Below, piece after piece: positions 42,039 through 53,979 of a DNA stretch of 64,000 bases. The first letter of the stretch is position 1. Each line of letters opens with the position of its first letter. The notes below the pieces were generated by a model. It was not told the DNA's origin. It worked only from the letters and a program-made list of their open reading frames with translations, and ran no database searches. The translations under genes and the position numbers were made by a program. Origin of the DNA: Chrysogorgia sp. JL179-B06 (lineage: Eukaryota > Cnidaria > Anthozoa > Scleralcyonacea > Chrysogorgiidae); the NCBI GenBank assembly GCA_035772405.1, contig JAYKKM010000028.1, forward strand, positions 62,001-126,000, in the 5' to 3' direction.

Positions 42039-45000
42039 CAATGTTGCAATGTAGCAATGCAATGTTGCAATGTAGCAATGCAATGTTGCAATGTAGCAAT
42101 GCAATGTTGCAATGTAGCAATGCAATGTTGCAATGTAGCAATGCAATGTTGCAATGTAGCAATGCAATGTTGCAATGTAGCAATGCAATGTTGCAATGTA
42201 GCAATGCAATGTTGCAATGTAGCAATGCAATGTTGCAATGTAGCAATGCAATGTTGCAATGTAGCAATGCAATGTTGCAATGTAGCAATGCAATGTTGCA
42301 ATGTAGCAATGCAATGTTGCAATGTAGCAATGCAATGTTGCAATGTAGCAATGCAATGTTGCAATGTAGCAATGCAATGTTGCAATGTAGCAATGCAATG
42401 TTGCAATGTAGCAATGCAATGTTGCAATGTAGCAATGCAATGTTGCAATGTGTAGCAATGCAATGTTGCAATGTAGCAATGCAATGTTGCAATGTAGCAA
42501 TGCAATGTTGCAATGTTGCAATGTAGCAATGCAATGTTGCAATGTAGCAATGCAATGTTGCAATGTAGCAATGCAATGTTGCAATGTAGCAATGCAATGT
42601 TGCAATGTAGCAATGCAATGTTGCAATGTAGCAATGCAATGTTGCAATGTAGCAATGCAATGTTGCAATGTAGCAATGCAATGTTGCAATGTAGCAATGC
42701 AATGTTGCAATGTAGCAATGCAATGTTGCAATGTAGCAATGCAATGTTGCAATGTAGCAATGCAATGTTGCAATGTAGCAATGCAATGTTGCAATGTAGC
42801 AATGCAATGTTGCAATGTAGCAATGCAATGTTGCAATGTAGCAATGCAATGTTGCAATGTAGCAATGCAATGTTGCAATGTAGCAATGCAATGTTGCAAT
42901 GTAGCAATGCAATGTTGCAATGTAGCAATGCAATGTTGCAATGTAGCAATGCAATGTTGCAATGTAGCAATGCAATGTTGCAATGTAGCAATGCAATGTT
43001 GCAATGTAGCAATGCAATGTTGCAATGTAGCAATGCAATGTTGCAATGTAGCAATGCAATGTTGCAATGTAGCAATGCAATGTTGCAATGTAGCAATGCA
43101 ATGTTGCAATGTAGCAATTCAATGTAGCAATGTAGCAATGCAATGTTGCAATGTAGCAATGCAATGTTGCAATGTAGCAATGCAATGTTGCAATGTAGCA
43201 ATGCAATGTTGCAATGTAGCAATGCAATGTTGCAATGGTAAATGCAATGTTGCAATGTAGCAATGCAATGTTGCAATGTAGCAATGCAATGTTGCAATGT
43301 AGCAATGCAATGTTGCAATGTAGCAATGCAATGTTGCAATGTAGCAATGCAATGTTGCAATGTAGCAATGCAATGTTGCAATGTAGCAGCAATGTTGCAA
43401 TGTAGCAATGCAATGTTGCAATGTATGTAGCAATGCAATGTTGCAATGTAGCAATGCAATGTTGCAATGTAGCAATGCAATGTTGCAATGTAGCAATGTA
43501 GCAATGCAATGTTGCAATGTAGCAATGCAATGTTGCAATGTAGCAATGCAATGTTGCAATGTAGCAATGCAATGTTGCAATGTAGCAATGCAATGTTGCA
43601 ATGTAGCAATGCAATGTTGCAATGTAGCAATGCAATGTTGCAATGTAGCAATGCAATGTTGCAATGTAGCAATGCAATGTTGCAATGTAGCAATGCAATG
43701 TTGCAATGTAGCAATGCAATGTTGCAATGTAGCAATGCAATGTTGCAATGTAGCAATGCAATGTTGCAATGTAGCAATGCAATGTTGCAATGTAGCAATG
43801 CAATGTTGCAATGTAGCAATGCAATGTTGCAATGTAGCAATGCAATGTTGCAATGTAGCAATGCAATGTTGCAATGTAGCAATGCAATGTTGCAATGTAG
43901 CAATGCAATGTTGCAATGTAGCAATGCAATGTTGCAATGTAGCAATGCAATGTTGCAATGTAGCAATGCAATGTTGCAATGTAGCAATGCAATGTTGCAA
44001 TGTAGCAATGCAATGTTGCAATGTAGCAATGCAATGTTGCAATGTAGCAATGCAATGTTGCAATGTAGCAATGCAATGTTGCAATGTAGCAATGCAATGT
44101 TGCAATGTAGCAATGCAATGTTGCAATGTAGCAATGCAATGTTGCAATGTAGCAATGCAATGTTGCAATGTAGCAATGCAATGTTGCAATGTAGCAATGC
44201 AATGTTGCAATGTAGCAATGCAATGTTGCAATGTAGCAATGCAATGTTGCAATGTAGCAATGCAATGTTGCAATGTAGCAATGCAATGTTGCAATGTAGC
44301 AATGCAATGTTGCAATGTAGCAATGCAATGTTGCAATGTAGCAATGCAATGTTGCAATGTAGCAATGCAATGTTGCAATGTAAGCAATGCAATGTTGCAA
44401 TGTAGCAATGCAATGTTGCAATGTAGCAATGCAATGTTGCAATGTTGCAATGTAGCAATGCAATGTTGCAATGTAGCAATGCAATGTTGCAATGTAGCAA
44501 TGCAATGTTGCAATGTAGCAATGCAATGTTGCAATGTAGCAATGCAATGTTGCAATGTAGCAATGCAATGTTGCAATGTAGCAATGCAATGTTGCAATGT
44601 AGCAATGCAATGTTGCAATGTAGCAATGCAATGTTGCAATGTAGCAATGCAATGTTGCAATGTAGCAATGCAATGTTGCAATGTAGCAATGTAGCAATGC
44701 AATGTTGCAATGTAGCAATGCAATGTTGCAATGTAGCAATGCAATGTTGCAATGTTGCAATGTAGCAATGCAATGTTGCAATGTTGCAATGTAGCAATGC
44801 AATGTTGCAATGTAGCAATGCAATGTTGCAATGTAGCAATGCAATGTTGCAATGTAGCAATGCAATGTTGCAATGTAGCAATGCAATGTTGCAATGTAGC
44901 AATGCAATGTTGCAATGTAGCAATGCAATGTTGCAATGTAGCAATGCAATGTTGCAATGTAGCAATGCAATGTTGCAATGTAGCAATGCAATGTTGCAAT

Positions 45001-45321
45001 GTAGCAATGCAATGTTGCAATGTAGCAATGCAATGTTGCAATGTAGCAATGCAATGTTGCAATGTAGCAATGCAATGTTGCAATGTAGCAATGCAATGTT
45101 GCAATGTAGCAATGCAATGTTGCAATGTAGCAATGCAATGTTGCAATGTAGCAATGCAATGTTGCAATGTAGCAATGCAATGTTGCAATGTAGCAATGTA
45201 GCAATGCAATGTTGCAATGTAGCAATGCAATGTTGCAATGTAGCAATGCAATGTTGCAATGTAGCAATGCAATGTTGCAATGTAGCAATGCAATGTTGCA
45301 ATGTAGCAATGCAATGTTGCA

Positions 45322-46712
45322 ATGTTGCAATGTAGCAATGCAATGTTGCAATGTAGCAATGCAATGTTGCAATGTAGCAATGCAATGTTGCAATGTAGCA
45401 ATGCAATGTTGCAATGTAGCAATGCAATGTTGCAATGTAGCAATGCAATGTTGCAATGTAGCAATGCAATGTTGCAATGTAGCAATGCAATGTTGCAATG
45501 TAGCAATGCAATGTTGCAATGGAGCAATGCAATGTTGCAATGTAGCAATGCAATGTTGCAATGTAGCAATGCAATGTTGCAATGTAGCAATGCAATGTTG
45601 CAATGTAGCAATGCAATGTTGCAATGTAGCAATGCAATGTTGCAATGTAGCAATGCAATGTTGCAATGTAGCAATGCAATGTTGCAATGTAGCAATGCAA
45701 TGTTGCAATGTAGCAATGCAATGTTGCAATGTAGCAATGCAATGTTGCAATGTAGCAATGCAATGTTGCAATGTAGCAATGCAATGTTGCAATGTAGCAA
45801 TGCAATGTTGCAATGTAGCAATGCAATGTTGCAATGTAGCAATGCAATGTTGCAATGTAGCAATGCAATGTTGCAATGTAGCAATGCAATGTTGCAATGT
45901 AGCAATGCAATGTTGCAATGTAGCAATGCAATGTTGCAATGTAGCAATGCAATGTTGCAATGTAGCAATGCAATGTTGCAATGTAGCAATGCAATGTTGC
46001 AATGTAGCAATGCAATGTTGCAATGTAGCAATGCAATGTTGCAATGTAGCAATGCAATGTTGCAATGTAGCAATGCAATGTTGCAATGTAGCAATGCAAT
46101 GTTGCAATGTAGCAATGCAATGTTGCAATGTAGCAATGCAATGTTGCAATGTAGCAATGCAATGTTGCAATGTAGCAATGCAATGTTGCAATGTAGCAAT
46201 GCAATGTTGCAATGTAGCAATGCAATGTTGCAATGTAGCAATGCAATGTTGCAATGTAGCAATGCAATGTTGCAATGTAGCAATGCAATGTTGCAATGTA
46301 GCAATGCAATGTTGCAATGTAGCAATGCAATGTTGCAATGTAGCAATGCAATGTTGCAATGTAGCAATGCAATGTTGCAATGTAGCAATGCAATGTTGCA
46401 ATGGAGCAATGCAATGTTGCAATGTAGCAATGCAATGTTGCAATGTAGCAATGCAATGTTGCAATGGAGCAATGCAATGTTGCAATGTAGCAATGCAATG
46501 TTGCAATGTAGCAATGCAATGTTGCAATGTAGCAATGCAATGTTGCAATGTAGCAATGCAATGTTGCAATGTAGCAATGCAATGTTGCAATGTAGCAATG
46601 CAATGTTGCAATGTAGCAATGCAATGTTGCAATGTAGCAATGCAATGTTGCAATGTAGCAATGCAATGTTGCAATGTAGCAATGCAATGTTGCAATGTAG
46701 CAATGCAATGTT
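45322..46712 (-). repeat. Longest uniform run, about 66 units
   Basis: About 66 units without length change. Only three substitutions are apparent, all the same TGTAGC to TGGAGC change (near 45521, 46403 and 46466). Their spacings (882 and 63 bp) are whole multiples of 21, as expected if one mutated unit was copied by unequal exchange. The same variant is common in the diverged edge beyond 52.6 kb. Confidence 0.85.
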
Positions 46713-47944
46713 GCAATGCAATGTAGCAATGCAATGTTGCAATGTTGCAATGTAGCAATGCAATGTTGCAATGTAGCAATGCAATGTTGCAATGTAGCAA
46801 TGCAATGTTGCAATGTAGCAATGCAATGTTGCAATGTAGCAATGCAATGTTGCAATGTAGCAATGCAATGTTGCAATGTAGCAATGCAATGTTGCAATGT
46901 AGCAATGCAATGTTGCAATGCAATGTTGCAATGTAGCAATGCAATGTTGCAATGTAGCAATGCAATGTTGCAATGTAGCAATGCAATGTTGCAATGTAGC
47001 AATGTAGCAATGCAATGTTGCAATGTAGCAATGCAATGTTGCAATGTAGCAATGCAATGTTGCAATGTTGCAATGTAGCAATGTAGCAATGTTGCAATGT
47101 TGCAATGTAGCAATGCAATGTTGCAATGTAGCAATGCAATGTTGCAATGTAGCAATGCAATGTTGCAATGTAGCAATGCAATGTTGCAATGTAGCAATGC
47201 AATGTTGCAATGTAGCAATGCAATGTTGCAATGTAGCAATGCAATGTTGCAATGTAGCAATGCAATGTTGCAATGTAGCAATGCAATGTTGCAATGTAGC
47301 AATGCAATGTTGCAATGTAGCAATGCAATGTTGCAATGTAGCAATGCAATGTTGCAATGTAGCAATGCAATGTTGCAATGTAGCAATGCAATGTTGCAAT
47401 GTAGCAATGCAATGTTGCAATGTAGCAATGCAATGTTGCAATGTAGCAATGCAATGTTGCAATGTAGCAATGCAATGTTGCAATGTAGCAATGCAATGTT
47501 GCAATGTAGCAATGCAATGTTGCAATGTAGCAATGCAATGTTGCAATGTAGCAATGCAATGTTGCAATGTAGCAATGCAATGTTGCAATGTAGCAATGCA
47601 ATGTTGCAATGTAGCAATGCAATGTTGCAATGTAGCAATGCAATGTTGCAATGTAGCAATGCAATGTTGCAATGTAGCAATGCAATGTTGCAATGTAGCA
47701 ATGCAATGTTGCAATGTAGCAATGCAATGTTGCAATGTAGCAATGCAATGTTGCAATGTAGCAATGCAATGTTGCAATGTAGCAATGCAATGTTGCAATG
47801 TAGCAATGCAATGTTGCAATGTAGCAATGCAATGTTGCAATGTAGCAATGCAATGTTGCAATGTAGCAATGCAATGTTGCAATGTAGCAATGCAATGTTG
47901 CAATGTAGCAATGCAATGTTGCAATGTAGCAATGCAATGTTGCA

Positions 47945-48700
47945 ATGTGTAGCAATGCAATGTTGCAATGTAGCAATGCAATGTTGCAATGTAGCAATGC
48001 AATGTTGCAATGTTGCAATGTAGCAATGCAATGTTGCAATGTAGCAATGCAATGTTGCAATGTAGCAATGCAATGTTGCAATGTAGCAATGCAATGTTGC
48101 AATGTAGCAATGCAATGTTGCAATGTAGCAATGCAATGTTGCAATGTAGCAATGCAATGTTGCAATGTAGCAATGCAATGTTGCAATGTAGCAATGCAAT
48201 GTTGCAATGTAGCAATGCAATGTTGCAATGTAGCAATGCAATGTTGCAATGTAGCAATGCAATGTTGCAATGTAGCAATGTAGCAATGCAATGTTGCAAT
48301 GTAGCAATGCAATGTTGCAATGTAGCAATGCAATGTTGCAATGTTGCAATGTAGCAATGCAATGTTGCAATGTTGCAATGTAGCAATGCAATGTTGCAAT
48401 GTAGCAATGCAATGTTGCAATGTAGCAATGCAATGTTGCAATGTAGCAATGCAATGTTGCAATGTAGCAATGCAATGTTGCAATGTAGCAATGCAATGTT
48501 GCAATGTAGCAATGCAATGTTGCAATGTAGCAATGCAATGTTGCAATGTAGCAATGCAATGTTGCAATGTAGCAATGCAATGTTGCAATGTAGCAATGCA
48601 ATGTTGCAATGTAGCAATGCAATGTTGCAATGTAGCAATGCAATGTTGCAATGTAGCAATGCAATGTTGCAATGTAGCAATGCAATGTTGCAATGTAGCA
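47945..48700 (-). repeat. Direct copy of a right-arm cassette (offset 8417 bp)
   Basis: TGTGTAG site, two units, 29-bp unit, run of uniform units, extra TAG module, paired 29-bp units and another uniform run, in the same order and spacing as 39528-40283. It lies outside the in-window palindrome, so the array also carries long direct duplications. Confidence 0.8.
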
Positions 48701-50439
48701 ATGCAATGTCAATGTAGCAATGTAGCAATGCAATGTTGCAATGTAGCAATGCAATGTTGCAATGTAGCAATGCAATGTTGCAATGTAGCAATGCAATGTT
48801 GCAATGTAGCAATGCAATGTTGCAATGTAAGCAATGCAATGTTGCAATGTTGCAATGTAGCAATGCAATGTAGCAATGTAGCAATGCAATGTTGCAATGT
48901 AGCAATGCAATGTTGCAATGTAGCAATGCAATGTTGCAATGTAGCAATGCAATGTTGCAATGTAGCAATGCAATGTTGCAATGTAGCAATGCAATGTTGC
49001 AATGTAGCAATGCAATGTTGCAATGTAGCAATGCAATGTTGCAATGTAGCAATGCAATGTTGCAATGTAGCAATGCAATGTAGCAATGCAATGTTGCAAT
49101 GTAGCAATGTAGCAATGTAATGTTGCAATGTAGCAATGCAATGTTGCAATGTAGCAATGCAATGTTGCAATGTAGCAATGCAATGTTGCAATGTAGCAAT
49201 GCAATGTTGCAATGTAGCAATGCAATGTTGCAATGTAGCAATGCAATGTTGCAATGTAGCAATGCAATGTTGCAATGTAGCAATGCAATGTTGCAATGTA
49301 GCAATGCAATGTTGCAATGTAGCAATGCAATGTTGCAATGTAGCAATGCAATGTTGCAATGTAGCAATGCAATGTTGCAATGTAGCAATGCAATGTTGCA
49401 ATGTAGCAATGCAATGTTGCAATGTAGCAATGCAATGTTGCCAATGTAGCAATGCAATGTTGCAATGTAGCAATGCAATGTTGCAATGTAGCAATGCAAT
49501 GTTGCAATGTAGCAATGCAATGTTGCAATGTAGCAATGCAATGTTGCAATGTAGCAATGCAATGTTGCAATGTAGCAATGCAATGTTGCAATGTAGCAAT
49601 GCAATGTTGCAATGTAGCAATGCAATGTTGCAATGCAATGTGCAATGTTGCAATGTAGCAATGCAATGTTGCAATGTAGCAATGCAATGTTGCAATGTAG
49701 CAATGCAATGTTGCAATGTTGCAATGTAGCAATGCAATGTTGCAATGTTGCAATGTAGCAATGCAATGTTGCAATGTAGCAATGCAATGTTGCAATGTAG
49801 CAATGCAATGTTGCAATGTAGCAATGCAATGTTGCAATGTAGCAATGCAATGTTGCAATGTAGCAATGCAATGTTGCAATGTAGCAATGCAATGTTGCAA
49901 TGTAGCAATGCAATGTTGCAATGTAGCAATGCAATGTTGCAATGTAGCAATGCAATGTTGCAATGTAGCAATGCAATGTTGCAATGTAGCAATGCAATGT
50001 TGCAATGTAGCAATGCAATGTTGCAATGTAGCAATGCAATGTTGCAATGTAGCAATGCAATGTTGCAATGTAGCAATGCAATGTTGCAATGTAGCAATGT
50101 AGCAATGCAATGTTGCAATGTAGCAATGCAATGTTGCAATGTAGCAATGCAATGTTGCAATGTAGCAATGCAATGTTGCAATGTAGCAATGCAATGTTGC
50201 AATGTAGTAGCAATGCAATGTTGCAATGTAGCAATGCAATGTTGCAATGTAGCAATGCAATGTTGCAATGTAGCAATGCAATGTTGCAATGTAGCAATGC
50301 AATGTTGCAATGTAGCAATGCAATGTTGCAATGTAGCAATGCAATGTTGCAATGTAGCAATGCAATGTTGCAATGTAGCAATGCAATGTTGCAATGTAGC
50401 AATGCAATGTTGCAATGTAGCAATGCAATGTTGCAATGT

Positions 50440-51720
50440 AGCAATTGTAGCAATGCAATGTTGCAATGTAGCAATGCAATGTTGCAATGTAGCAATGGTT
50501 GCAATGTAGCAATTGCAATGTTGCAAATGTAGCAATGCAATGTTGCAATGTAGCAATGCAATGTTGCAATGTAGCAATGCAATGTTGCAATGTAGCAATG
50601 CAATGTTGCAATGTAGCAATGCAATGTTGCAATGTAGCAATGCAATGTTGCAATGTAGCAATGCAATGTTGCAATGTAGCAATGCAATGTTGCAATGTAG
50701 CAATGCAATGTTGCAATGTAGCAATGCAATGTTGCAATGTAGCAATGCAATGTTGCAATGTAGCAATGCAATGTTGCAATGTAGCAATGCAATGTTGCAA
50801 TGTAGCAATGCAATGTTGCAATGTAGCAATGCAATGTTGCAATGTAGCAATGCAATGTTGCAATGTAGCAATGCAATGTTGCAATGTAGCAATGCAATGT
50901 TGCAATGTAGCAATGTAGCAATGCAATGTTGCAATGTAGCAATGCAATGTTGCAATGTAGCAATGCAATGTTGCAATGTAGCAATGCAATGTTGCAATGT
51001 AGCAATGCAATGTTGCAATGTAGCAATGCAATGTTGCAATGTAGCAACGCAATGTTGCAATGTAGCAATGCAATGTTGCAATGTACAATGCAATGTTGCA
51101 ATGTAGCAATGCAATGTTGCAATGTAGCAATGCAATGTTGCAATGTAGCAATGCAATGTTGCAATGTAGCAATGCAATGTTGCAATGTAGCAATGCAATG
51201 TTGCAATGTAGCAATGCAATGTTGCAATGTAGCAATGCAATGTTGCAATGTAGCAATGCAATGTTGCAATGTAGCAATGCAATGTTGCAATGTAGCAATG
51301 CAATGTTGCAATGTAGCAATGCAATGTTGCAATGTAGCAATGCAATGTTGCAATGTAGCAATGCAATGTTGCAATGTAGCAATGCAATGTTGCAATGTAG
51401 CAATGCAATGTTGCAATGTAGCAATGCAATGTTGCAATGTAGCAATGCAATGTTGCAATGTAGCAATGCAATGTTGCAATGTAGCAATGCAATGTTGCAA
51501 TGTAGCAATGCAATGTTGCAATGTAGCAATGCAATGTTGCAATGTAGCAATGCAATGTTGCAATGTAGCAATGTGCAATGTTGCAATGTAGCAATGCATG
51601 TTGCAATGTACAATGCAATGTTGCAATGTAGCAATGCAATGTTGCAATGTAGCAATGCAATGTTGCAATGTAGCAATGCAATGTTGCAATGTAGCAATGC
51701 AATGTAATGTTGCAATGTAG
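50440..51720 (-). repeat. Second zone of small indels
   Basis: Isolated indels not explained by module changes: CAATTGTAGC (50445), CAATGGTTGC (50496), CAATTGC (50512), GCAAATG (50524), GTACAATG (51083 and 51608), GTGCAATG (51573), GCATGTTG (51596) and GTAATG (51704). The units between them are canonical. The pattern resembles the zone around the inversion axis but without an orientation change. Confidence 0.82.
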
Positions 51721-52240
51721 CAATGCAATGTTGCAATGTAGCAATGCAATGTTGCAATGTAGCAATGTAGCAATGCAATGTTGCAATGTAGCAATGCAAT
51801 GTTGCAATGTTGCAATGTAGCAATGCAATGTTGCAATGTTGCAATGTAGCAATGCAATGCAGCAATGCAATGTTGCAATGTAGCAATGCAATGTTGCAAT
51901 GTAGCTATGCAATGTTGCAATGTAGCAATGCAATGTTGCAATGTAGCAATGCAATGTTGCAATGTAGCAATGCAATGTTGCAATGTAGCAATGCAATGTT
52001 GCAATGTAGCAATGCAATGTTGCAATGTAGCAATGCAATGTTGCAATGTAGCAATGCAATGTTGCAATGTAGCAATGCAATGTTGCAATGTAGCAATGCA
52101 ATGTTGCAATGTAGCAATGCAATGTTGCAATGTAGCAATGCAATGTTGCAATGTAGCAATGCAATGTTGCAATGTAGCAATGTAGCAATGCAATGTTGCA
52201 ATGTAGCAATGCAATGTTGCAATGTAGCAATGCAATGTTG

Positions 52241-53320
52241 CAATGTAGCAATGAAATGTTGCAATGTATCAATACAATGTTGCAATGTAGCAATGCAATG
52301 TAGCAATATTGCAATGTAGCAATGCAATGTAGCAAAGTAGCAATGCAATGTTGCAATGTATCAATGCAATTTTGCAAAGTAGCAATGCAATGTTGCAACG
52401 TAGCAATGCAATGTAGCAATGTAGCAATGCAATACAATGTAGCAATGCAATGTTGCAATGTAGCAATGCAATGTTGCAATGTAGCAATGCAATGTTGCAA
52501 TGTAGCAATGCAATGTTGCAATGTAGCAATAGCAATGCAATGTTGTAATGTAGCAATGCAATGTTGCAATGTAGCAATGCAATGTTGCAATGTAGCAATG
52601 CAATGTTGCAATGTAGCAATGCAATGTTGCAATGTAGCAATGCAATGTTGCAATGTAGCAATGCAATGTTGCAATGTAGCAATGCAATGTTGCAATGGAG
52701 CAATGCAATGTTGCAATGTAGCAATGCAATGTTGCAATGTAGCAATGCAATGTTGCAATGTAGCAATGCAATGTTGCAATGTAGCAATGCAATGTTGCAA
52801 TGTAGCAATGCAATGTTGCAATGTAGCAATGCAATGTTGCAATGTAGCAATGCAATGTTGCAATGTAGCAATGCAATGTTGCAATGTAGCAATGCAATGT
52901 TGCAATGTAGCAATGCAATGTTGCAATGTAGCAATGCAATGTTGCAATGTAGCAATGCAATGTTGCAATGTAGCAATGCAATGTTGCAATGTAGCAATGC
53001 AATGTTGCAATGTAGCAATGCAATGTTGCAATGTAGCAATGCAATGTTGCAATGTAGCAATGCAATGTTGCAATGTAGCAATGCAATGTTGCAATGTAGC
53101 AATGCAATGTTGCAATGTAGCAATGCAATGTTGCAATGTAGCAATGCAATGTTGCAATGTAGCAATGCAATGTTTCAATGTAGCAATGCAATGTAGCAAT
53201 GTAGCAATGCATTGTAGCAATGTAGCAATGCAATGCCGCAATGTAGCAATGCAATGTCGCAATGTAGCAATCCAATGTTGCAAATAGCAATGCAATGTAG
53301 CAATGTAGCAATGCAATGTT
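52241..53320 (-). repeat. Transition from regular to diverged array
   Basis: Substitutions cluster at 52245-52440 (GAAATG, GTATCAATAC, GCAATATTGC, GCAAAGTAGC, AATTTTGC, TTGCAACG). A canonical run follows (about 52540-53170), and then another cluster at 53171-53290 (TTTCAATG, GCATTGTAG, GCCGC, GTCGC, TCCAATG). Confidence 0.85.
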
Positions 53321-53979
53321 GCAATGTAGCAATGCAATGTTGCAATGTAGCAATGCAATGTTGCAATGTAGCAATGCAATGTTGCAATGTAGCAATGCAA
53401 TGTTGAATGTAGCAATGCAATGTTGCAATGTAGCAATGCAATGTTGCAATGTAGCAATGCAATGTAGCAATGTAGCAATGCAATGTTGCAATGTAGCAAT
53501 GCAATGTTGCAATGGAGCAATGCAATGTTGCAATGTAGCAATGCAATGTTGGAATGGAGCAATGCAATGTTGCAATGTAGCAATGCAATGTTGCAATGTA
53601 GCAATGCAATGTTGCAATGTAGCAATGCAATGTTGCAATGTAGCAATGCAATGTTGCAATGTAGCAATGCAATGTTGCAATGTAGCAATGCAATGTTGCA
53701 ATGTAGCAATGCAATGTTGCAATGTAGCAATGCAATGTTGCAATGGAGCAATGCAATGTTGCAATGTAGCAATGCAATGTTGCAATGTAGCAATGCAATG
53801 TTGCAATGTAGCAATGCAATGTTGCAATGTAGCAATGCAATGTTGCAATGTAGCAATGCAATGTTGCAATGTAGCAATGCAATGTAGCAATGTAGCAATG
53901 TAATGTTGCAATGTAGCAATGCAATGTTGCAATGTAGCAATGCAATGTTGCAATGTAGCAATGCAATGTTGCAATGTAG

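Larger units (their letters stand above)
1..42950. repeat. About 43-kb near-palindrome of satellite DNA
   Basis: The two orientation blocks form one inverted repeat with arms of about 21.4 kb. Landmark pairs: 16-bp unit 894-909 with 42039-42054; 46-unit block 910-1875 with 41073-42038; 29-bp unit 1876-1904 with 41044-41072; CTA-doubled unit 492-515 with the altered unit 42433-42455; 29-bp unit 421-449 with 42498-42526. Inner landmarks at 2.5-17 kb pair in the same way. The arms carry private substitutions and a few unmatched mutated patches, so they are related but not identical. Base 1 maps to about 42947, and the array continues uniformly to about 43112 on the right, so the palindrome may extend beyond the left edge. 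Either a real inverted duplication or a fold-back join in the assembly would produce this. Confidence 0.85.
21488..42950 (-). repeat. Right arm of the palindromic satellite array
   Basis: The same 21-bp satellite in reverse complement (CAATG + CAATGTTG + CAATGTAG). Its long-range layout mirrors the left arm: blocks of uniform units, 29-bp units and short units appear in reverse order, and mirrored positions sum to 42948 near the outer end, 42968 around 34.6-36.8 kb, 42997 around 33.9-34.6 kb, 42992 around 31.8-32.5 kb and 42987 around 26.2-29.9 kb. Net drift between the arms is therefore under about 50 bp over 21 kb. It carries substitutions not found at the mirrored left-arm sites, for example near 36343, 36731 and 38214. 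No gene is seen. Confidence 0.93.
42951..52240 (-). repeat. Regular satellite array outside the in-window palindrome
   Basis: The reverse-complement array continues past the point that mirrors base 1, so whether this stretch also has a partner cannot be judged from the window. It is highly regular, with long runs of uniform 21-bp units at about 43510-44385, 45322-46710 and 47097-47940. Cassettes from the right arm recur in direct orientation: the arrangement at 39528-39953 reappears at 47945-48370 with a constant offset of 8417 bp. Small indels are clustered at 50440-50530 and 51080-51720. No gene is seen. Confidence 0.93.

Noticed and set aside
21936..51886. Long minus-strand open frames of about 5,000 codons in the right arm
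   Set aside because: Same repeat effect read from the CTACATTG strand; boundaries coincide with mutated patches and indels, not with gene-like signals.
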